Source: Coptis chinensis
Lineage: Eukaryota; Streptophyta; Magnoliopsida; Ranunculales; Ranunculaceae
Direction: 5' to 3'
Length of the DNA: 64,000 bases
Assembly (NCBI GenBank): GCA_015680905.1
Contig: CM027377.1
Coordinates: 24,204,501 to 24,268,500, forward strand
The translations under genes and the position numbers were made by a program. Below are positions 35,682-46,174 of this stretch, one piece after another (the first letter of the stretch is position 1; each line of letters begins with the position of its first letter). The notes beneath the pieces are model-generated. The model was not told where the DNA came from. It did no database searches and saw only the letters and a list, made by a program, of their open reading frames with translations.

Positions 35682-36919
35682 CTGTGTACACAGTTGCACT
35701 AACTCTCCACTGACCAACTCTATGGATCAGCACACAACATGCATACACACTTTTTGGAATAGCACACAAATCCAACTCTAACTACGACAAAAACGAGCGT
35801 AAAGTCAGTCCAGTGTAACTATTCCAGGACAGGCAGCAGGACAAGTTCTCTAAGTTTTGATTCTATAGCAAATGAACCACCAGTATGAAACATTTGAGAT
35901 AATACTTACCTGATCCTCCTTGCAATTCAAACGTCTCCTCTGACATTTGATTGGTTGAAGTCTCCAAGCAAAAGGAGTCCAACATCAAACTTTGGTACGG
36001 TACTCACTTGAGTCGATCACTTCAACTTCAATCATTCAAGTAAATAATAAAATCAGACCCATGTTTATTGAAGATACAAACTTCAGCAACCCAAAATAAT
36101 CCTCAACACCAAATTGAGATGCCAATAGCCCCTAGTAACAATTATATGGTAACCTCCTTCAATCTCCAACTACTAACAGCAAACAAATTTTCAATAGCCT
36201 ATCTAAAGCTGTCTAAAATAATAGGGAATTAACTAAGAAGGTGAGGTAATAAGGATATATATAAAAGCCACAATTAAAATATGTTGGAAAATAGAAGAGA
36301 TGATGTTCATCACCACTTCACCCTTAGTAATTTTCTACTTTCTTCCTCTAATTCCCCATATGATAAGAACAAAAGAAAACCAACTCGTGTTAATACAACC
36401 TTCTAAAAATACAGGAAGTTCACAAAAATGGGACCCCAATAGAAATAGCAATGAGTCTAAAATTGATATCTTGTAAATTTTATAAGGAAAGAATATACCA
36501 AAATCAATTCATCCTCTTCCTTTCTTAACTAGTTTCGAAAATGGGTACTAAGATTCCTTAAATTTTTCTGTACGCCAGCAAGTGTGTCAGGAGCTCCTTC
36601 CCTAAACAATGGTTTTTAAGCTTTCTTATGACCTATTTATTTCAATTCAATAGTTCACAAGAAACAAAAGTCTATGCTAATAAACCACAACGTACAATTG
36701 CATAATAGCAGACCAATTTACCCATCACAACAAAGTAATAGCAAACTTGTAATAAGCCAGCAAACCAATCAAACACCAATTAGTAGTCACTAATTCGCGG
36801 TCACGAAAAAAACCAATTCTAGTACTCATGTATTAACTAACTAAAAGAGAGAGAGAGAGAGATGAACGTAACTGAGAGAAGAAGAGAAGGAGAGACCATT
36901 GGAGGCGACTCCATTGTTG
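34778..36919. other. CA-rich intergenic DNA, no gene recognised
   Basis: Begins with CA/CACAC microsatellite and CCACCAGCAGCA-type low complexity (34790-35130), then a tRNA-like sequence, a long (CA)n array at 35633-35680 and about 1.1 kb of AT-rich DNA. Open frames here (34758-35138; 35524-35775 minus) are simple-repeat derived. Confidence 0.5.
35374..35460 (-). pseudogene. tRNA-like sequence with oversized anticodon region
   Basis: On the minus strand an 87-nt sequence can form a 7-bp acceptor stem (GGATCTT with AAGGTCC), a D arm (GTTC...GAGC) and a T arm with GGTTCAAATCC, a good B-box; the A-box-like TAGTTCAAAGGGTAG is present. Between D and T arms there are about 37 nt instead of about 21, and no normal 5-bp anticodon stem with a T33 loop can be drawn. 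It may be a degenerate tRNA, an intron-bearing oddity or a tRNA-derived SINE head. Amino-acid identity not assigned. Confidence 0.4.
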
Positions 36920-36928
36920 TTCTTCATC

Positions 36929-37311
36929 GGCAAATTGGCATATTTCACCCTCGAACTTGTCAAGTTTTACCACTTACCCCCCTAAAGTTCAGTTTAGGCA
37001 ATTTTAATCCTATACTTGTAAAACATATCCACCTTCATATTTCCGGTACATTTCCGGCACCTGAAGAGTGACGTGGAGTGACGTGGAATTATATTTTATG
37101 ACGTGGAATTTCTAATTTTGCCACGTGTCAAATTCTAATTTTGCCACGTCAGAAAATATAATTCCACGTCACTTTTCAGGTGCCAGAAATGAACTGGAAA
37201 AATGGAGCTAGATACGTTTTACAAGTCCAGGGTTAAAATTGCCTGAAGTGAAGTTTAGGGGGGTAAGTGGTAAAACTTGACAAGTTCGAGGGTGAAAACT
37301 GCCTTTTTGCC
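36929..37311. mobile_element. Mutator-like foldback MITE, 9-bp TSD TTCTTCATC
   Basis: Perfect 9-bp direct repeats TTCTTCATC at 36920-36928 and 37312-37320. Terminal inverted repeats start GGCAAATTGGCA (left) and GGCAAAAAGGCA (right, reverse complement) and run on for well over 100 bp (TTTCACCCTCGAACTTGTCA shared). The centre contains TGACGTGGAATT repeats. Nine-bp duplications and long arms are the Mutator-superfamily signature. No transposase gene. Confidence 0.9.
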
Positions 37312-37320
37312 TTCTTCATC

Positions 37321-38069
37321 AAGGCAAAGAGAGAGAGAGAGAGAATGAGAGATGTTATCGGGTTTTTGTTTTTTCTTTTTTGGTTGGTGGCAAATCCATG
37401 GCAAATTTGTGTGTTAATTTGTTGCGGCAAAATTTACATACCTCCCCCAGAATAAATTTTTCCATAAAAATCATGGCAAATCCAAAAAACATTTGCCATA
37501 GGTCAAAACACACACCAAACAGTGGCAAACAAATGAATAGTGTTATTTATTTGCATTTGCTATGGCGAATAGGGATATCAAACACAGCCTAAATCTATCA
37601 GAATTCACAAATTTTTACAGCTCATTTCTAACAGTGAGAGTGTTAAAAATCAAATATTTCCATCACCTTTATAGGGTCATTTTGGTCATTTGCCCAGTAA
37701 CTAACCATTTTTGGCAAAGTTTGAGCAGAACCTCCCTTAAACCCCTCACTCACTGCCCAGAACTGCTCTCCTCTCTGTATCACTCTCTCTAAAACCAAAA
37801 CCATCTTGTTTTATCTAACAAAAACAACAACTATATATCTCTCTACAACACACAACTTATTTATCTCAAACTCTGTACATCACTATCTTTTTTTTCTTTG
37901 TTTTGTTGTTACTTGTTTTTTTTGGCATGCTTGCCTTAAAAATATTGAAAACCAAAATGGCGTTTGATAGTCTTTATATTTTTGAAAACTTATGAACTCG
38001 ATATATTCAAGTTGTATTATATATCCAAAACTGACTTGGTTAACTTTCCATTATTATTGCTTGTTGAAG
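37321..38069. other. Spacer upstream of the first APC8 partial copy
   Basis: Contains a GA-repeat, a cluster of GGCAAA words (37380-37570) resembling that at 10900-11060, and AT-rich DNA. The last 30 bp (ATTATTATTGCTTGTTGAAG) resemble the end of APC8 intron 2, so the copied segment begins in intron sequence. Confidence 0.45.
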
Positions 38070-38350
38070 GTTAGCAAAAAGCGGAAATTAAAGGAAGAAG
38101 TGGCAAAAGTTGATGGACCTTTGGTTAAGAGCAATGGGGTGAACAATGAGATGGTTCCGCTAGAATGGGAGTATTTTAAGAGGGCAATGCAGCTTAAAAG
38201 GATTTGTTGTGATGGTGTCCTTGATGTTACTGGTCTAGTGAGTTTTCTCGTGCTTCTGGTTAATGTACCGTATGTACTGGTTATAATTCAATGAGTTTAT
38301 TTCTTGAGATACTTGAGGAAGCAGAAATATTTTGTACTAGGGTTCTTAAA
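38070..38350 (+). pseudogene. APC8 partial copy 1 (exon 3 with large internal loss)
   Basis: Matches the start of APC8 exon 3 (KKRKLKEEVAKVDGPL, VNNEMVPLEWE; parent EKRKEEEVIELDGPL, VNNELVSLERE), then jumps to the YFRRALQL region (EYFKRAMQLKR), then to the exon end (VLDVTGL followed by GTGAGTTTTC, as at the parent exon 3 donor). About 168 bp remain of the parent 1251 bp. A second copy of the exon end (GAGGAAGCAGAAATATTTTG) follows at about 38318-38348. Nonfunctional gene fragment. Confidence 0.8.
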
Positions 38351-38519
38351 TTTATTTCTCTCATCCTTCAGCTTTTTTCATATTCAATATGATATATGTT
38401 CATGCCAATTCAATGTGTTTCACCCATTACTTGGAAAAACACATGTAACTTACTCCGGCCTCAAAATAGGGGCGAGGTGCTATTCATCGCAACTAACATA
38501 TGATAAACTGTTGAGAGTT

Positions 38520-38789
38520 TGTAAAATTAAATAGGCTAAGGAGATGATATTGTGTGTCTTCTCTGCATTGAGAGAAGATGATTATTTATCATTCATATAT
38601 ATAGAGGTTACATTAGGTTTAAATCAGTATATGGTTAGAATAGGAAACATCTAATACAAGAAATAGCAACCGACTCTATTAGTCGAGTTGCGTCAACAGT
38701 AACATGAGTGCAGGCACGCTTTAATTTGGATGTGTGAAGCAATAGCGCGGGCGCACCTTGTTTGTACAGCAGAAGAGTGTATCTTATTA
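38520..38789 (-). repeat. 3' LTR of the minus-strand Copia
   Basis: On the plus strand begins TGTAAAATT and ends ATCTTATTA. Contains GAAGCAATAGCGCGGGCGC, a GC-rich word that also occurs in the element's coding region. Confidence 0.9.
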
Positions 38790-41700
38790 CTCCCCCTCAA
38801 GTTAGATCGTGGATATCAGTAACGGCCAATTTGCGAACCAAAAGCTGAAAGGAATGACTTCCTAGTGGTTTGGTGAAAATGTCAGCAATTTGATCAATAG
38901 AACGAGTGTACTGCGGAGCAATTAGCCGTGATTGGATCTTTTCACGAACAAAATGGCAATCAAGCTCAATATGCTTGGTCTGTTCGTGAAATACTGGATT
39001 CTCAGCTATGTGAATAGCAGCTTGATTGTCACAGTGAAGAGAAATAGGTTAACAATGAGGAATACCAAGATCAGCAAGAAGGTATGTCAACCATTGCAAT
39101 TCAGAAGTGATAGAGGCCATAACACGATATTCTGCTTCTGTGGATGACCTGGCAACGGTTATCTGTTTCTTGGTTTTCCAAGATATTGGACTGGAACCAA
39201 GAAAAGTGCAATAACCAGTGGTAGAACGGCAGGTTGTCCCCACAACCTGTCCAATCAGAATCACAAAATCCTCGTAAGTGGAGAGGATTGCTGGAGGAAA
39301 GAAGGATGCCTTTACTAGGAGACCCTTTGAGATATTGAAGAAGTCGATGTGCAGCATCCATATGAGCAGTACACGGAGCGTGCATGAATTGGCTCAGTAC
39401 ATGAACCACATAAACAACGTCGGGACGTGTGACAGTAAGATATATTAGATGACCAATGAGACGCCTATAGGAGGAGGGATCGGACAAAGGATCACCATCA
39501 GTAGGGGATAATCGGAGATTTTGCTCCATAGGAAAATCTACCACACAGCCGCCTAGTAAACCAGCATGTCAAAGGATTTCCAAAGTATATTTCCGTTGAT
39601 TAAAAAACATCCCTTGGGTCGAACGTGCCACTTCAATGCCAAGAAAATATTTTAAACGGCCCAAGTCTTTAATATGAAACTGTTGAGATAATAAGTCTTT
39701 GAGATGGTTGATGGCATGAAGATCAGTTCCAGTAATAATAATATCGTCAACATAGACCAAGACATAAATAGAGGATATGTGAGAAACTTTAGAGAAAAGG
39801 GAATAATCTGCCTTGGACTGTATGAAGCCGACAAATTTCAAAATGCTAGAAAACTTGGCAAACCATTGTCTGGATGCTTGCTTGAGGCCATACAATGATT
39901 TGTGAAGTTTGCATACCCTGGTCTCCCCCTTGCGAGCAAAGCCAGGCGGAAGAGACATGTAGACTTCCTCGTGTAAATCACCATGTAAGAAAGCATTGTT
40001 GACATCAAGTTGGTGAACATGCCAACCTTTAACCACTGCAATGGATAGAAATGCGCAAACAATGACAAGCTTGGCTATAGGAGCAAAAGTCTCATGATAG
40101 TCGAACCCCTCAACTTGAGTAAAACCTTTAGCCACCAAACGTGCTTTGAACCGTTCAAGAGAACCATCAGAATTGTATTTGACCTTGAAAACCCACTTGC
40201 AACCAATGGGCTTTTTGTGTGGTGGTAAGGGTGTGAGACTCCAAGTACCATTATGTTCAAGAGCCGCAATCTCAGTAGCCATGACATCACGCCATTGTTT
40301 AAACTTCATGGCTTGAGAAAAAGAAGTAGACTCATCTGCAGAAAGAAATGCTCTATGTGCAGTAGAGAACTTATCATAGGAGATGTAATGATGGAAAGGA
40401 TGTGCAGTATTTGATTGCGCGGAAGCTGATGGAGAGGGCAATGTATTGCAATAACAATCCTTAAGTTTTATAGGAGGATGGTGGTCACGATGTGGAAGGT
40501 CAACTGGTGACGCAGGTTCAGGGGATGGGAAAAGGTTGAAGGGAATTGGAGATGGTTCCTCGTTTGGTAAAGGCTGTGTCTCGGTTGGTGAAGGCTGGAA
40601 AGGAACTGGAGAAGGGAGTGCTTCGTGTGAAGCAATAGCGCGGGCGCGCTCTAAGTGGGCATCAGAATAGCGCGGGTGCGCTATAACCTGTGTGGGAAAA
40701 TCAGGTGTAGAAAAATCAGGAAGAGGTAATGACACAACTGGAATCGAGGTGGAGGGGGTGGAACTAGCCGGACCTATGTTGATAAAAGGAAAAATTGACT
40801 CATGAAAGATAACATCACGAGAAACGTAAAGTGTTTTAGAGGCAATATCATAAACACGATACCCCTTTTGTGCATATGGGTAGCCGACAAAGATGTCTGG
40901 TTTAACATGTTGATCAAACTTATGTTTAATGCGCAGATTATGCGCGAAACATAGGCAACCAAATAAACACTCTTAAGTGTGCATACGAGGGTGGCTAGCC
41001 AATGAGAATTTCATGAGGAGTTTTACCAGATAAGAGAGGCGTGGGTAACTTATTGATGAGATAGGCAGCCACTAAAATACATTCACCCCAAAACGTCAAA
41101 GGTAAACTGGATTGGAAACGAAGGGCACGTGCAACATCAAGGAGATGGCGGTGTTTTCTCTCAATGACCCCATTTTGTTGAGGTGTATAAACATAACTAC
41201 GTTGGTGAATGACACCCTGAGTGGAGAAAAATTGTTGTATTTTCGCAGAAAGAAATTCAGAACCATTGTCAGAATGAAAATTTTGAATTTGAGGAAGAAA
41301 AACATCACCATTCCCAGAAGACACGTGACCTACAGAGTTATGGAATTGAGTTTTCACCATAGCAAAAAAAGATTGCACAAGGTCCTTAGTGTCGGATTTA
41401 GAGTGCATTAAATAAACCCATGTACAACATGAAAAATCATCAACAATAGTAAGAAAATAACGTGCACCAGTCAAGGAAGTTTGAGAAAAAGGACCCCAAA
41501 TGTCACAATGGATTAATTGAAAAGGTCGAGTTGTTTTTATTAAACTAGAAGGAAAAGACAATCTTGATTGTTTTGCCTGAAGACAAACATCACAAACATA
41601 TTTCTTGGAACAAGTAATAATAGGAAAACTAGTAGCTAACTTTTGGAGACGACTCAACGATGGATGTCCTAAACGCCAATGCCAGATGTTAATGGTGGGG

Positions 41701-43306
41701 TTGCTGGTCACTAAGGATGCAAAAGAGGAGTGAAAAAAATAAAGACCATCATGCACATTACCTTGTCCAATCCTCTTCCTTGCTTGCAGGTCATGAAAAA
41801 CACAATGGTCATGGAAACATGTTACTGAATATCAAAGAGATTTTGTTAGTTGACTCACACACAGTAGATTAAACTTTAATGAGGGTATAAAGAAAACATG
41901 TTCTAATTGAAAACCATATGAGAACTGAACAGTGCCGATATGAGTGACAGATACATGGGAACCATCAGGAAGTTGTACGTGGTAGCATGAGAGCAAGGCG
42001 AATATAAGGAAAAAAGAGTTAATGAGGAACACATATGATTGGTTGCCCCTGTATCAATAATCCAGGCAGATGGTAATGGCGTAGAGAGGGCAATACCTGC
42101 AAGATTTACATTACCACTACCTGGTCCAAGCATTGCTAAGAGTCGATTGTACTGATCTTGTGTAAGGGTAGGAGCTGTGGTCATTGCTTTCTCATCATAC
42201 GGGCCAGAAGCATTTGAGGCAGCAGCATGAGCACGGGCGCGCTCTGAGTGGGCAGCGGATGAGGGCACGCGCCCTTTGAGCGGATGCCAATCAGGATGCC
42301 CATGCAGTTTGTAGCACACATATTTGGTGTGACCTTCAATCCCACAGTTTTCACAACGTGCTCTTGGCTTTCCTTTGCGACGAAAGTCCCCTCCATTAGG
42401 ACGATTGCCAGCATTTGCACTTGGATGATTGTAACTAAAATTGGGCTTGTTAGAATATGTAGCAATGGAATTTGTGTTCGATCTTTCAGCATGATTGACA
42501 AAGAGAGCACTGGAGTCTGGAGTATGCACGGAAGAATTTTGTATTTCTTGTTGTTTCTCTTCTTGTTGAACCAAAGAATAGATCTTGGCTGTGCTAGGAA
42601 AAGGGTGTAACAACAGAATTTGACTGCGAAGTCTTTTGTATCTATGATCAAGCCCTTGTAGAAATTCCAGACCATGATCTTGATCATATAGCGCTGCATT
42701 AGTCTTCCCATGTCCTCATGTGCAAGTTGGAATATTTCTAAGGAAACTTAATTCATCCCAAATAGCCTTCAACTTTGTGAAATATGTAGAGACAGACATG
42801 TCTTCTTGTTTTAAGGCAACCGACTGTTTGAGTTGACAAATCTTTGGGGCGATTGTTTGAGTAAAACGTTCCTCTAAATCTAGCCAAATCTCTCTTGCAT
42901 TGAGTGCATAAAGGATACTACCACGAAGGTGGCTCTCGGTGGAGTTAATGATCCAAGAACTAACAAGGTCGTTACATCTTGCCAATTGCTGAGATTCTTG
43001 TGGATCTATAGGTTGCTCCATAGTGCTGTCAACAAACCCTAGTTTATTCTTGGCTCTTAGCACCATGGTCATGGCTCGAATCCATGTTCCATGCATAGTT
43101 GTCGCCATCAAGAAGAGGAGTCACCAAAACAGCTGTAGGATTGTCTGAGTAGTGGATATAAGCGGGATGATTAGTTTGCGGTTCCATTGGGTTGGTCGAG
43201 ACGCCGACTGGGGATGAAAAAAGAGAACCGGTTGAAGCACTAGTATTAGATTCAGTAGAAGGGGATGTAGACATAGGTTACGGATCTTAAGTTTGCTCTG
43301 ATACCA

Positions 43307-43592
43307 TATAAAATTAAATAAGCTAAGGAGATGATATTGTGTGTCTTCTCTTAATTGAGAGAAGATGATTATTTATCATTCATATATATAGATGTTACAT
43401 TAGGTTTATATCTAGGGTTAGAGTTCCCAAATCAGTACATGGTTAGAATAGGAAACTTCTAATACAAGAAATAGCAACCGACTCTATTAGTCGAGTTGCG
43501 TCAATAGTAACATGAGCGCGGGAGTACTTTGGATGTGTGAAGCAATAGCGCGGGCGCACCTTGTCTATACAACAGAAGAGTGTATCTTATTA
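43307..43592 (-). repeat. 5' LTR of the minus-strand Copia
   Basis: Aligns over its whole length with 38520-38789; 16 bp longer because of an extra GGGTTAGAGTTCCC-type segment near 43415. Carries the same GC-rich word. Confidence 0.9.
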
Positions 43593-43597
43593 GAGTT

Positions 43598-44134
43598 GAC
43601 CACAATAAGCTCCTGTAGTAGATAGCATACAATAGTCATCAAAAGCTTAGAACCCCCATTCATACTACACACATCCTTGGCACTTGCGGCAGGAGAATAG
43701 TGTTTAAAACACTCAGTTTATAAAGGTCTGCACCTGCTGGTACAATGCTGATTTTAACTCCGGCCTACATCATTGAGTACATCAACCGCCCACCTCAACA
43801 AGAGATAACCATCATCCCAGTGACAGACCAATTTTTCTAACTCTAAACTATAGTATGCATCTTGCTTCGAAGGACTGACTTAACAATTCTTTTTGTTTTC
43901 CTTCTGTATGGCTATATGTAAGTAAATATATAACTTAAGTTTCCATCTTGGTTTAAATTTTATTTCTTGAGAATATGTGATGCATGTTGGACGCTGGGGC
44001 AAAACCAAGCATACGAAAATGAGTAGCAACACCCACAAATTCTATGCAAAGCATTAATATCTTATTTTGTTGAGTCGGGTTATTTCCTTTGTTTGTAACT
44101 CATTTGGTAACTTTGTGTTTTATTCTTGATAAAG
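43598..44134. other. Spacer leading into the second APC8 partial copy
   Basis: No gene or repeat recognised up to about 44080. The last 50 bp (TTTGTTTGTAACTCATTTGG, ending TTCTTGATAAAG) resemble the end of APC8 intron 2, with an acceptor AG at 44133-44134. Confidence 0.5.
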
Positions 44135-44910
44135 GCCAGGGAAAAGTGGAATGAGGAAGAAGTGATAGATGTTGATGGACCTTTGTGTGGTGGCCAAATA
44201 TCGTACATTAATGATATTTGCCCTTTATCTCAATCATTGTTTCAATTGTAGGTAAAAGGCAATAGGACAAGGAGAGACAGGTGCCATAGAGCTATTGAAG
44301 GAAGCCCATGTGGAGCAGCTATAAAAGGAGGAAAGGGACAAGTGAGAAAGGACACAACACAATCACTTAATTCATTCCACAAGTCAGAGACACAATATTT
44401 TTAGAAAGGAGAAGCTTTGCTTTTATGACTTGGAACGAGAGAGAGAGTGTGGTAAAAGATTGTAAACCCCATTAATGGAATAAGAAAAGCTTAGTTAAAA
44501 TCAAATTCTCTTCTTAATTGTATCTCACATTGGTGCCGTCTGTGGGTACAAGAGCAATGTTGTGAACAATGATTTAGTTTCACTTGAGTGGGGCTTGTCA
44601 GCACATTGGACTATTGATTCCGTTGGCCTTTATCAAGCAATTAAACGCACCACCAATGATGTCTTAAATGGCCTTATTGCGAAAAGGTATTGGATGGCAG
44701 ACGTTTCCTTTGATAGTTTATGTCGAGAACTTGGATTGCATACTGAATGCCTAGCAAAATATGTATACCTGCAATGGATATTCTTTTTCAGCAACTATAT
44801 CAACGGATTTTAAAAGCTAAATATAGTTCAACGGATTTTGAAATAGTTGAAGTCCTTCAAAGGAACGATTCATGTTGGATAGATGACATGGGCATCTGGT
44901 TAAAAGTTCT
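44135..44910 (+). pseudogene. APC8 partial copy 2 (exon 3), interrupted and truncated
   Basis: Starts like exon 3 (AREKWNEEEVIDVDGPL), is interrupted at 44186-44550 by an LTR-like insertion, then resumes with VNNDLVSLEWGLSA, DVLNGLIAKRYW, CRELGLHTECLAKY, VYLQWIFFFSNYI, a frameshift, and AKYSSTDFEIVEV, LQRNDSCWIDDMG. Parent counterparts include VNNELVSLERELST, VYQELRMHTECLAKY and LQRNDPYRIDDMD. Several internal segments are missing. The match stops at 44910, where a Copia LTR begins. Nonfunctional. Confidence 0.85.
44186..44550 (+). mobile_element. LTR plus primer-site remnant inside APC8 copy 2
   Basis: Interrupts the APC8-like sequence. Bases 44186-44529 (TGTGGTGGCC...TCTCACA) look like an LTR of about 344 bp; immediately after is TTGGTGCCGTCTGTGGG, the primer-site form common in plant Gypsy elements. 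No coding part or second LTR is present, so it is a reduced remnant or a TRIM-like short element. Target duplication not found. Confidence 0.6.
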
Positions 44911-46174
44911 TGTTGGGATTACTTTAATCTTACATCTTTAACATGCTAATCTATTATTGATCAAAAAGAAATTAAAATAAAAATACCTTCAAAGTCGCAA
45001 TTGGAGATTGACAATAAAGAAAAAACTTTACAAAGTTGAATCCAAAAAAACTTAGTCTTCAGCCTTCTAGTAGTATTCACCACACAACACACCATAAAAC
45101 ACTTTTGCTTTTCTCCTACTTTTATTGTACTTTTCCTGGAAAGACTAATGGTCCCTTTCACCAAAAAGTCATTCTCTTATATAGAGAAACTTTGAGAATA
45201 CATAAGTGTGTGTGTAGTGGGATCCACTTAGGATTCCAAGTCTTATCTTAAGAGAGGACAAGTCCTTATCATACAAGTACTTGTACTTGATATACTAAAA
45301 CACTTTTAATATATATCTCTTTAATATAGAAATTGCCCATTAACAAATCTATATTTACAATAAGGCCCATGGAACTTTCAAGAAAGTCATTTCGTACCAT
45401 TAATTATATCTAAGTCCCTGCTCCACCTCACTTGTATTCACAATTAGACCATTGGGAATATGTTCTTCACTGTCACACCCATGTCTAATTAACCCAGTGC
45501 GACATTCAACATCAATTGAGCATTAAGAAACTATTTTTTATACCGGCTGGGTTTGAGCTCAATTAGTTATGTCACAATTTCCTAATACATAACTTTGTAG
45601 AGTGGTGGATCCTTTATTAGAATTCGTGATTCAAGACATCCTACATTCATTACCCAAAACGTCAAGTCTAGTATATGAATAGACATTACTTTTTAATGTC
45701 TCAAAGTAATAAATTTGAGATACAATGAATTTTCACAATTCCTCAAGTCTACAGATTAATTGGTAGAGTGAGATTTGCACACTAACCTTAACAACAAATT
45801 TATAGTGTGTTCTCACTTTGTTCCCCTCAGTGTCAGTCATGTGACAACACCAATATACAAACTTAGAGTCATACTCAAATGATTGAGATATCATCATCAT
45901 ATCATATAGCAGTTATGTATATTATAGTCTTATAAGTGAAGCGCCCGACTTCACCCCTAACTATGAGCATTCTAGGTAAATAGATACAATTAAATCTCCC
46001 GCACATGACTTTTCATACCTATGGAACTTATGGTTTCATCATATGATATTAGTTCACCCATATGCATATAAGATCACCCATATGCATATTAATAAGATTT
46101 GTGTATTTAATTAAACATCATCATGTATAAACAATAAATGTTCATTGGCTTTGTAAATGCCAAATATCCCAACA
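44911..46174 (-). repeat. 3' LTR of the truncated Copia
   Basis: Bounded by short inverted repeats TGTTGGGAT and ATCCCAACA. The second LTR is not in the window, so the borders rest on these termini and the adjacent purine tract. Confidence 0.75.

Larger units (their letters stand above)
38520..43592 (-). mobile_element. Copia LTR retrotransposon, minus strand, TSD GAGTT
   Basis: LTRs at 38520-38789 and 43307-43592; direct repeats GAGTT at 38515-38519 and 43593-43597. On the minus strand the primer site (TGGTATCAGAGC, about 43295-43306) follows the 5' LTR, and a purine tract (complement of CTCCCCCTCAAG, 38790-38801) precedes the 3' LTR. Coding in order: gag (43274 to about 42250, CCHC knuckle CENCGIEGHTKYVC), protease (WIIDTGATNHM near 42060), integrase (41756-40995), reverse transcriptase (40735-39569), RNase H (39544-39049). 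About 5.07 kb, structurally complete but broken, with about five breaks. LTRs differ by several percent, so it is not recent. Confidence 0.93.

Noticed and set aside
38301-38534. Small plus-strand frame next to APC8 copy 1
   Set aside because: Covers the second fragment of APC8 exon end and then runs into the Copia LTR; not a gene.
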